Under the pieces are notes generated by a model. It did not search any database. It was not told the DNA's origin and saw nothing but the letters and a program-made list of their open reading frames with translations. DNA of 64,000 bases from Paenibacillus tundrae (lineage in GTDB: Bacteria > Bacillota > Bacilli > Paenibacillales > Paenibacillaceae). The first letter of the stretch is position 1. Each line of letters begins with the position of its first letter. This document shows positions 42,360 through 49,778 of the stretch, one piece after another. The stretch spans positions 868,001 to 932,000 of the forward strand of contig NZ_CP145605.1 in assembly GCF_036884255.1 (NCBI RefSeq). The letters are read 5' to 3'. A program made the position numbers and the translations under genes.

Positions 42360-43850
42360 ATGGATAAACAAAGCAGGAAGCAAATCGTTATTGCTGGAGG
42401 CGGAATCACGGGACTCAGTACAGCTTATTATGTAGAGCAGTTGTGCAGGGCGCACGCGATTGAAGCAGAGATTGTGTTGGTGGAGAAAAGTGATCGGTTC
42501 GGCGGACATATGCATACCGGGAAAAAGGATGGATTTGTCATTGAACGGGGGCCGGACTCGTTTCTTGCCCGCAAAACTTCCATCATTGAACTGATGCAGG
42601 AGCTGGGCATAGGGGATGACATTGTTGGCACAAGACCTGGGATATCCCACAGCTACATTGCTTATCGGAATCAGCTGCATCCCATCCCGGATGGCTTTAT
42701 GCTTGGCGTACCGACGAAGTGGAAACCATTCATTACAACCAAGCTGATATCTGTGCGGGGGAAGGTGCGAGCTGCTGCAGATCTGGTTCTGCCAAGAAAG
42801 TCGAATGTGGAAGATGAGTCTCTGGGACAACTGCTTCGTAGACGCCTGGGAGATGAGGTGCTGGAACAGATTGCCGAGCCACTGCTGGCAGGGATCTATG
42901 CAGGCAATGCAGATGCACTAAGTGTGCAGGCTACCTTTCCGATGCTGCAAGAAACCGAACAGAAGCATCGGAGCTTAATTGTAGGTATGCTTGGTGTTCG
43001 AAAGAGCAGAGTTCCGAAGCAGACGACGCAATCGAGCCAAACTGCGAATAAAAGTGGAAGTGGTAACGATAGTGGTAGTGTAAGTACGGTGAAGAAAAGC
43101 ATGTTTCTAAGTGCCCGTGGAGGGCTGGAAGAGGTCGTGACTCATCTCGAAAAGGCATTATCCTCCAGTATTAATATGATGAAGAATACAGAAATATCAG
43201 GTGTCACACATGAAGGGGAGCGTTATGTTGTCCACTTGCATAATGGAACGAAGCTTCATGCAGACGCGATGGTAATCGCTACTCCAGCCCATGTAGCAGC
43301 TAGGTTATTGCCAGATGAGTCTATATCCGAGTTACTGCAAACCATTCCCTATGCATCCGTGATGAATGTTGTACTTGCTTATCGCGAGCAGGATGTCGGT
43401 ATCTCTTTGGCTGCATCAGGCTTCGTCGTTCCTCGTAAAGAAGGACGTGCGGTAACCGCCTGCACCTGGACGTCTTCCAAATGGGCACATACGGCTCCAG
43501 AGGGTCACATTCTGTTAAGAGCTTATGTGGGCAAATACGGGCAGGAAAATGATGATCAGCTCTCAGATGAGAAGCTGGTGCACCATGTACGCCGTGAACT
43601 GGAAGAGATGATGGGCATATCTGCCGAGCCGATCTTTACGGAAGTGAACCGACTTCCCGATGCAATGCCACAATATAAGGTGGGACATCTGGAGCGTATG
43701 CAGGAGCTTGACGATGCTTTGGCAACGGTTATGCCAGGTGTGTACCTAGGCGGTGGGGGATATCGGGGAATCGGAGTTCCGGATTGTATATCCCAAGGCA
43801 AGGCTATGGCGAATAAGTTGTTAACCAGATTAATAGATATGAGTGTGTAG
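42360..43850 (+). CDS. hemY: Coproporphyrinogen III / protoporphyrinogen IX oxidase (HemY/CgoX)
   Basis: An FAD enzyme that takes six electrons from the porphyrinogen in late heme synthesis; in Gram-positives it acts on coproporphyrinogen III (name CgoX). The 496 residues show the N-terminal dinucleotide fold GGGITGLSTAYYVE, the VIERGPDSFLARK substrate segment, and the C-terminal FAD-binding VYLGGGGYRGIGVPDCISQG. A low-complexity, serine-rich insertion occupies about 212-245 (polar tail TQSSQTANKSGSG). The start at ATG 42360 has a modest GGTGGG upstream; the frame continues into the radical SAM gene without a ribosome site there. No hemE or hemH lies in the window. Confidence 0.9.
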   Translation: MDKQSRKQIVIAGGGITGLSTAYYVEQLCRAHAIEAEIVLVEKSDRFGGHMHTGKKDGFVIERGPDSFLARKTSIIELMQELGIGDDIVGTRPGISHSYIAYRNQLHPIPDGFMLGVPTKWKPFITTKLISVRGKVRAAADLVLPRKSNVEDESLGQLLRRRLGDEVLEQIAEPLLAGIYAGNADALSVQATFPMLQETEQKHRSLIVGMLGVRKSRVPKQTTQSSQTANKSGSGNDSGSVSTVKKSMFLSARGGLEEVVTHLEKALSSSINMMKNTEISGVTHEGERYVVHLHNGTKLHADAMVIATPAHVAARLLPDESISELLQTIPYASVMNVVLAYREQDVGISLAASGFVVPRKEGRAVTACTWTSSKWAHTAPEGHILLRAYVGKYGQENDDQLSDEKLVHHVRRELEEMMGISAEPIFTEVNRLPDAMPQYKVGHLERMQELDDALATVMPGVYLGGGGYRGIGVPDCISQGKAMANKLLTRLIDMSV

Positions 43851-44052
43851 TTTTTAGGTTCTTAACCAAATTGTCGCGGCTCTCTGGAGTGGCGGCTATT
43901 TGTGTTGTTGTTGGCTGAGAGAGAGCATTAAAAGTGATGACCTCAGCTCTTTGTGAATGTATGATGTGGGAGCAACTGTGATAAAATAAATATAATTCTA
44001 ATAACATCGTAAACTATGAATAGTGTTTCTATAGAAAGGGGCATATCCTCCA

Positions 44053-44760
44053 ATGAATCTAGAAGAAGTGATGCAGGAGCTTGAAGCCTTGGGCAAGGAA
44101 CGAACGAAAAAAATATATATGTCTAATGGCGCGCACGAACCACTTTTCGGTGTTGCTACTGGTGCGATGAAGCCGATGTCCCGCAAGATTAAGAAAGACC
44201 AGGTACTTGCCGATCAACTCTATGCTACGGGCAATTATGATGCCATGTATTTTGCCGGCGTTATTGCCGACCCCAAAGCGATGACTGCAGCGGATTTTGA
44301 GCGTTGGATGGAAACGGCATATTTCTACATGATATCTGATTATATCGTAGCGGTCACACTCGCAGAGACGGATATTGCTCAAGAGGTTGCCGATGCTTGG
44401 ATTGCGAGTGGTGATGAGCTGAAGATGTCAGCAGGCTGGAGCTGTTACTGTTGGTTGCTCGGAAGCCGGAAGGATGATGAGTTCTCCTCAGATAAGCTAG
44501 AAGCAATGCTGGAACAGGTGAAGGACACGATTCATGATTCGCCGGAACGAACAAAATATTCAATGAACAACTTCATATATACTGTAGCAACATCTTATCA
44601 ACCTCTACATGATCAGGCAGTGGAGACGGCTAAGCTGGTTGGCCCTGTTGAAGTAAACAAGGACAAGCCTAAGAGTAAGCTAATACAAGCTTCTGAGAAC
44701 ATCCAGAAGGCCGTGGATCAAGGACGGATAGGTTTTAAGCGCAAATATGTAAGGTGTTAG
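44053..44760 (+). CDS. DNA alkylation repair protein, AlkD-like
   Basis: A 235-residue protein made of helical HEAT-like repeats, matching the AlkD/COG4912 group. These glycosylases release alkylated bases such as 3- and 7-alkyl purines without base flipping. Visible conserved segments include GVATGAMKPMSRKIKKDQ near the N-terminus, LYATGNYDAMYFAG and the central aromatic-rich AGWSCYCWLLGSRKDD. The key catalytic Asp of AlkD was not assigned with certainty, so this may be one of the AlkD homologs of unclear activity. AAAGGGG precedes the ATG by about 11 bases. A terminator follows. Confidence 0.82.
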   Translation: MNLEEVMQELEALGKERTKKIYMSNGAHEPLFGVATGAMKPMSRKIKKDQVLADQLYATGNYDAMYFAGVIADPKAMTAADFERWMETAYFYMISDYIVAVTLAETDIAQEVADAWIASGDELKMSAGWSCYCWLLGSRKDDEFSSDKLEAMLEQVKDTIHDSPERTKYSMNNFIYTVATSYQPLHDQAVETAKLVGPVEVNKDKPKSKLIQASENIQKAVDQGRIGFKRKYVRC

Positions 44761-44776
44761 TACGAGATTGAATGAG

Positions 44777-44807
44777 GAAAACCGCTACCTATAAAGGAGC
44801 GGTTTTC
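44777..44807 (+). terminator. Intrinsic terminator after the AlkD-like gene
   Basis: GAAAACCGCT pairs with AGCGGTTTTC; the right arm supplies the T-run. Confidence 0.75.
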
Positions 44808-45223
44808 TTACTTGATGCACACCATAATTACGTATACAATCACAATTTCTTCATTCTAAGGATAGGATCTTGATCATGAAAAGCAATACAAACCGCGAGT
44901 GAACTTGCACCCTTCTATGTTCATTACAAGATGGGAAGGCATAAAAAGAGTGCCTTTTACCCGATATGGATGTTCATATCATTTGGTGATAATAAGGTAA
45001 AATGCCACAGATTGATTCTCATTCATCCGCATCATTATATGATATAATTTTTCACTGAGCGTACAATAATGGAGATCAAGCACGGTTATATGTAGCTACT
45101 TCATACCTGCGCCCCGATCGCAATTTAGCATAGATGGAAGACTTCATAGGCAGCATTCATGTCTAGCATATGGGAGCTGCGGATAGATAAAATTATTTTA
45201 TTATAGGAGTTGTCTAACGGAAC
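44808..45223. other. Intergenic region before the DUF4317 gene
   Basis: A short AAGGCA / TGCCTT hairpin with TTTTA lies at about 44936-44958. An extended -10 (TGATATAAT) near 45041-45050 could start the DUF4317 transcript, leaving a leader of about 170 bases. An eight-codon frame at 44877 after AAGGATAGGA is probably chance. No known RNA element was recognised. Confidence 0.4.
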
Positions 45224-46396
45224 ATGAATAAAAAAGAAGTCGCGCATATACGCAAACAATTCAAATTGGATCACGATCTACTGAATATTTACGATATTCT
45301 TAACGTCTATATTACGAAGGAAACGAATGAGGTCTACCATTGGGAGCGCCACCCGTTTGAGCTCGTGGATCGGGAAAAGCAAGAGCTATACATGGGGAAT
45401 TTCAAAAAACTACTAACCGGCGAACTGGATCAGAAATTGTTCGAGCTGAAGTTTCAAGAACAGGCAGAGGAGCCTGCACAGGTGATGCTGCACCAAGCAC
45501 TCGTAACAGGTGATCCGGACGAATGGTCAGACCTGATGTTGCTGCTTGTGGATCGTATGCTGGCCGATGCGAAGTATGAGCGGGACATGGTAGTTACGTT
45601 TGTTAAGGGTCAATACTACTTGCCAACTCAGGCCAGAAACGAAGCAACGGAAGAGAGCGAGAAGAACGAAGTGTTTGCTCATCCCTTCATTCTGTGCAGC
45701 GTAAATTCAACGGAAAAACAAAAGAAGACAATGTTGTTTGACTATGTGGAACGGGAGTTTAAGTATAACGTCATTGTTGATCCGATTATCAAATTGAGCA
45801 CGCCAGAGCAGGGGTTCCTGTATCCGAGCGTGACAGACAATTATTCGGACGTAAATCGTGTTTTATACTGTACCGGGAAATCCAATTTTCCAGATCCACA
45901 CTTTGTAGAACAGGTGTTGAATGGCGATCGGTCTGTGACAGCACTGGAGGAACGAGCCATCTTTGAAGATATCGTGAAAGAGATCACGGGGGAACAAATG
46001 GATGCATCCACACTTGCTCATGTATATGAAGAGATTAATCGGGTCATTGAAGTGAGTGAAGAGTCACACGAGGAAGAGCCGCCGAAGCTTGATTACAAGG
46101 ATGTGGAGCGTGTACTCACCGCGAGCGGTGTAGAGGATCTGACAGAGGAGAAAGTAGAGCGGGCATTCGAGACAATTGTGGATAACAAGAACTATGAGTT
46201 GAAGGCCAATAGTGTCATGCCGAAATACACTTCCAAATCGATCAAAATTGATACAAAGGTAGCCACAATCTCCGTTAGTCCGCAAGATCTGAAATACGTA
46301 AGACAAGTCAACTATCAGGGCAAACGCTGCATTATGATTGAGGTTGATGAGGATGCCGTTATTGAAGGATTTACACTTACTACAGAGACGCTATAA
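45224..46396 (+). CDS. DUF4317 domain-containing protein
   Basis: A 390-residue soluble protein that matches the DUF4317 family by its beginning (MNKKEVAHIRKQFKLDHDLL followed by INVYIT-like and LYMGNFKKLL segments) and length. The family is of unknown function and common in Firmicutes. The middle (about 150-200) is a beta-rich domain with FILCSVNSTEKQKK; the C-terminal part is acidic and contains a small alpha-beta domain (KYTSKSIKIDTKVATISVSP). No catalytic motif, signal peptide or membrane helix is visible. GGAGTTG and GGAAC lie upstream of the ATG. It forms a single-gene unit. Confidence 0.82.
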   Translation: MNKKEVAHIRKQFKLDHDLLNIYDILNVYITKETNEVYHWERHPFELVDREKQELYMGNFKKLLTGELDQKLFELKFQEQAEEPAQVMLHQALVTGDPDEWSDLMLLLVDRMLADAKYERDMVVTFVKGQYYLPTQARNEATEESEKNEVFAHPFILCSVNSTEKQKKTMLFDYVEREFKYNVIVDPIIKLSTPEQGFLYPSVTDNYSDVNRVLYCTGKSNFPDPHFVEQVLNGDRSVTALEERAIFEDIVKEITGEQMDASTLAHVYEEINRVIEVSEESHEEEPPKLDYKDVERVLTASGVEDLTEEKVERAFETIVDNKNYELKANSVMPKYTSKSIKIDTKVATISVSPQDLKYVRQVNYQGKRCIMIEVDEDAVIEGFTLTTETL

Positions 46397-46453
46397 AAAG
46401 ATAAACATATGAAATTTCCATGGGATTAATCCAACATCTCAAACTCAGCAAAG

Positions 46454-46495
46454 AGCCCATGCCTAAGCGATATCGCCAAGGCATTGGGCTTCTTT
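46454..46495. terminator. Terminator between the convergent DUF4317 and DUF4003 genes
   Basis: AGCCCATGCCT pairs with AGGCATTGGGCT (one bulge) around a 14-base apex, then TTCTTT on the plus strand. Confidence 0.7.
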
Positions 46496-46589
46496 ACGTT
46501 TCGGAAGAAGGGGATATACCTCTTTCCTTAACGCTTGTATGTTGTTCATTCGCCGTGCGGCATCTCTGCTCTTGGGGCTCAGCGCTTTA

Positions 46590-47582
46590 TCAACTGCTGC
46601 TGGACGATGATGCAGCTGCGGCCGCAGATGCCGCGGCAGCAGCCATCGCTGCCTGCTGGGCAATGAGCATGTTCACGATGCTGGTAGATAAACTTGTGGT
46701 CAGCACACCCTTTTGCAAATTCTCAACGTGGCTTGTGGCAACGAGCGCCGAAGAATGAAGCAATAGCTCTTGTTTGGTAACTGACCAAGAACCAAAACCT
46801 TTTTGCTGACGCAGTCCTTCGAAGGTTTGGGTAACCTCCTCCACAATCGCGCTTGTTTCAATGGGAAGTAGGGAGAGTACGCCCAGTGTAGGTAACGTCT
46901 GTGCTCTGTCCATTCTTAAGCCGCTTGTGCGGAATGTGTCATTTAATTCAAGTATTCGAGTTCTAGTCTGCATAGAGTCTTCTCCTAGGGTTAGCACTTG
47001 AGTTAATGTCTGCAGACCATTCCCAATGGAAAATTCTCGTCGAAGCTCCGTGTAGAGTTCCTCCATGCGCTCAACAGCAGGCTCGGGCTCAAGTGAGGAC
47101 AACGCAAGCATCGAAGCAAATATGTAATCATCTTTGCCTGTCAGGAAAGAATGCTCCTTCTTCATTAGATCATAGAATATTTTGGCTCGTTGTACCGTGT
47201 CCTGAAAGGATTCCTTAGGCGCATGTGCAGCAATCTGATGTGCAGCGATCACGAGGTAATCCGAGGTGCGAAATTTATTTTCCTTCATTACGTCATACAC
47301 CATCAGGCTGTCAGCCAGCAAGCTCTCTCGATCTGGCGAAAGGGATAGTAGGGTAGCGAGCAGGATAGACGTATTTCCTCTGAAAGTAGAGAATAATCCG
47401 GTGTTTTCCTTAATTCGCTCATAGTTCTGTTTGATATCCTCTGTATCAACGGTTTTATTTTCGGATGCGTACAATAAGGCTGCCAGCCGATGGATCATCA
47501 CATTTTGCCATCTAAACGCTTTTTTCATCAAGTGAGTGTTGGATACGAATAATTCAATTCTAGCTGCGTGCTGCTCTAACAT
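46590..47582 (-). CDS. DUF4003 family protein
   Basis: A 330-residue helical protein fitting the DUF4003 family (AALLYASENKTVDTEDIKQN, SYDVMKENKF-like and LAALSSLEPEPAVERM-type segments). Function unknown. The C-terminus is unusual: after AAMAAAAAS it ends in a run of alanines and then six serines, encoded by GC-rich GCN repeats and AGC-type codons at 46590-46660, unlike the rest of the gene. AGGAGG lies about six bases before the ATG. The AraC gene upstream at 47635 is on the same strand 52 bases away, so they may be co-transcribed. Confidence 0.8.
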   Translation of the reverse strand: MLEQHAARIELFVSNTHLMKKAFRWQNVMIHRLAALLYASENKTVDTEDIKQNYERIKENTGLFSTFRGNTSILLATLLSLSPDRESLLADSLMVYDVMKENKFRTSDYLVIAAHQIAAHAPKESFQDTVQRAKIFYDLMKKEHSFLTGKDDYIFASMLALSSLEPEPAVERMEELYTELRREFSIGNGLQTLTQVLTLGEDSMQTRTRILELNDTFRTSGLRMDRAQTLPTLGVLSLLPIETSAIVEEVTQTFEGLRQQKGFGSWSVTKQELLLHSSALVATSHVENLQKGVLTTSLSTSIVNMLIAQQAAMAAAAASAAAAASSSSSS

Positions 47583-47634
47583 AAATCATCCTCCTGCTAA
47601 GTCTGTATGAGTTCAGTTTGAGATATCTATCATT

Positions 47635-48576
47635 TTATACCCAACCTGTGAATTCCAGAATAGAGGCTTTGGCAGATTGAGCTTCAGATTGAGCTTCTTT
47701 TCGCCATGATTTAGGCGATTGTCCCATCAGTTTGGCGAAGCAGCGGTTAAAGCTGGAGATGGAACGGAAGCCGACTTGTTCAGAGATGGACAGGATTGAT
47801 GCGTCCGTGCTCTTTAGTCGTTTGCATGCTTCTTCAATGCGAGTACTATTCAGAAATTCAAGCGGTGTAGTTCCCATAAGTTCGTGAAACTTGCGGCGAA
47901 AATGTGTGGTGCTTAGATGGCATAGATCGGCGAGGTAATCGACGCTTACAGGCATCATATAATTTTTGGTGATAAACTCCAGTACCGGTGAAATGACCAA
48001 CTCCCCTTGAAGGTCAGGCTCCTGATCCTGTTCAGACCAGCTCTCATTGTTCGCATGAATTCGAAGCAATTCAATATATAGGGACATTAACAAGCCATAT
48101 GCGCTCTCTTGATAGTAGGGGGACTGCTGCTTGATTTCTTCTACAATGGAAGTTGCGAGTGTGTAAATCTTCGGATGCTGTTCTTTATTCAAAATGCAGT
48201 TCGTTCCCTGTATCGCCCATAGGTTAGGTTCGATGTGGCTTTGGGCTGTTTTTAGTGAGTGACGGAAGAGATCTTCTGGAGAAAAAAAGATATACGCCCA
48301 CAAGCTCGCGGTATTAGGTGAACTATATGTAGTGTGCGGAAGATAGCGGGGAATAAACGTGATGTCCCCTGCTCGAAAAGGCACAGATTCGCCCTTAATC
48401 TCCATAATACCTCCATCGGAATAACAGATGCCAATTTCCATGTGATTATGGAAATGAAGGTGCTCACTTTTGATGTCTGATATTTTCCAGCGATCCCCGC
48501 TGAGCAGCAGGACAGGAAAATCAATGGGTAGGCTGTAATGCCGGTATTCAATGACGGGTTTCTTTTTTTTTGGCAT
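47635..48576 (-). CDS. AraC family transcriptional regulator (cupin + AraC HTH)
   Basis: About 313 residues. A cupin domain with metal-like histidines (HLHFHNHMEIGICYSDGG) at the N-terminus, a helical linker, and two AraC helix-turn-helix motifs at the C-terminus (VDYLADLCHLSTTHFRRKFH and ILSISEQVGFRSISSFNRCF, then GQSPKSWR). ATG 48576 is preferred since GGGAG lies eight bases upstream; the ATG at 48591 overlaps that ribosome site. It is divergent from the GH105-GH112 genes and is very probably their activator, sensing an unsaturated or galactosyl-rhamnose sugar. Confidence 0.88.
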   Translation of the reverse strand: MPKKKKPVIEYRHYSLPIDFPVLLLSGDRWKISDIKSEHLHFHNHMEIGICYSDGGIMEIKGESVPFRAGDITFIPRYLPHTTYSSPNTASLWAYIFFSPEDLFRHSLKTAQSHIEPNLWAIQGTNCILNKEQHPKIYTLATSIVEEIKQQSPYYQESAYGLLMSLYIELLRIHANNESWSEQDQEPDLQGELVISPVLEFITKNYMMPVSVDYLADLCHLSTTHFRRKFHELMGTTPLEFLNSTRIEEACKRLKSTDASILSISEQVGFRSISSFNRCFAKLMGQSPKSWRKEAQSEAQSAKASILEFTGWV

Positions 48577-48669
48577 ATTCGATGCTCCCATTCATAAATG
48601 ATTGAAATTGCGCAGTTTTGTTGCGAATATGCTTAGATTGAGACTATTTTACTGCGTACAATGGAATAA

Positions 48670-48683
48670 GTAAAGCGTTTACA
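48670..48683. promoter_or_regulatory. cre-like site upstream of the GH105 gene
   Basis: GTAAAGCGTTTACA matches the CcpA consensus at 12 of 14 positions. It lies just after a possible TACAAT -10 box at about 48656-48661 (TTAGAT 18 bases before it), where bound CcpA would block transcription. Confidence 0.5.
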
Positions 48684-48739
48684 AAAATGGACGGACACCT
48701 CTCAGAACACACTTGGGGGCGTGTGCGCAGGAGAGGGGT

Positions 48740-49765
48740 ATGACAATGCTTCAAGTGAAATATGACAGAGAAGAGATTCTTAAGGTTATTGATACCGTTA
48801 CGAAGAAAACACTAGATATGGATTTGACATGGGATTGGCCCTGCGGTGTAGCCTATTACGGAGTATCTAGAGCCTACCAGACGACAGGCAACCAAGAGAT
48901 TCTGGACAGGCTTGTGAAGTGGGCAGATGAATATATTGAGCTGGGTCTACCGAGCTGGACAGTAAATACATGTGCGATGGGGCATATGCTGATTACGCTT
49001 TATGAAGAGACTGGGGATCAGAAATACTGGGATATTGCGATGAGCAAGGTGGATTATCTCCAGAACCATGCGCTTCGTTTTGGAGACAATGTGCTTCAGC
49101 ATACGGTATCCGTTGCCAATGATTTTCCGGAACAGGCATGGGCAGATACCTTATTTATGGCAGCGTTTTTCCTGCTTCGTGTCGGTAGCAAGCTGAAGGA
49201 TGAGGCGATGATTCAAGATGCCTTGAATCAGTATTACTGGCATATCAAATACCTGCAAGATCCGAGCACAGGTCTGTGGTATCACGGTTATAACAATGTA
49301 AATAAGGATCACATGTCCGGATTCTATTGGGGAAGAGCGAATGCGTGGGGAGCATACACGATGTCTCAGGTAAAACCTCAGTTGAAAGAGTGGTACTTGT
49401 ACCCGCAATGTATGGACGTAGAGTGTTCGCTTCGTGATCAATTGGCAGCGCTGAAGCTGCTTCAGACAGAGAATGGCCTGTGGCGGACAGTTTTGGATGA
49501 TGCTGAATCGTATGAGGAAGTATCTGCATCCAGCGGAATCGCAGCAGCGATGATTAATAACGGTAACCCGCTTCATACCAAGTATGTGCAGAAGGCGCTG
49601 GAAGGTATTTTGCAAAATATCAGTGAAGACGGTCGTGTCCTAGGGGTATCCGGTGGCACAGCAGTAATGAAAGACCGGGATGGGTATCGCAATATTCCTA
49701 AAGATTGGATTCAAGGCTGGGGTCAAGGGCTCACACTCGCTTTTCTGTCCGACATGTTGAGATAG
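48740..49765 (+). CDS. GH105 unsaturated rhamnogalacturonyl hydrolase (YteR-like)
   Basis: A 341-residue cytoplasmic (alpha/alpha)6-barrel enzyme of the GH88/GH105 group. It hydrates the unsaturated galacturonyl end left by rhamnogalacturonan lyases and so frees the sugar next to it, usually rhamnose. The catalytic aspartate is probably D136 in FPEQAWADTLFM, with conserved HGYNN, GFYWGRANAWG and ASSGIAAAM blocks. No signal peptide. ATG 48740 follows AGGAG by six bases. The GH112 phosphorylase gene begins 13 bases after its stop, and a divergent AraC gene and a cre-like site lie upstream, which points to rhamnogalacturonan-I oligosaccharide use. Confidence 0.9.
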   Translation: MTMLQVKYDREEILKVIDTVTKKTLDMDLTWDWPCGVAYYGVSRAYQTTGNQEILDRLVKWADEYIELGLPSWTVNTCAMGHMLITLYEETGDQKYWDIAMSKVDYLQNHALRFGDNVLQHTVSVANDFPEQAWADTLFMAAFFLLRVGSKLKDEAMIQDALNQYYWHIKYLQDPSTGLWYHGYNNVNKDHMSGFYWGRANAWGAYTMSQVKPQLKEWYLYPQCMDVECSLRDQLAALKLLQTENGLWRTVLDDAESYEEVSASSGIAAAMINNGNPLHTKYVQKALEGILQNISEDGRVLGVSGGTAVMKDRDGYRNIPKDWIQGWGQGLTLAFLSDMLR

Positions 49766-49778
49766 GGAGGGAACGAAG

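Noticed and set aside
44877..44903. Eight-codon leader peptide upstream of DUF4317
   Set aside because: Spacing from AAGGATAGGA is acceptable but nothing links it to attenuation, and no terminator/antiterminator pair follows.
46420..46758. Plus-strand open frame rich in alanine
   Set aside because: It is the reverse of the alanine/serine tail of the DUF4003 gene and has no ribosome site.
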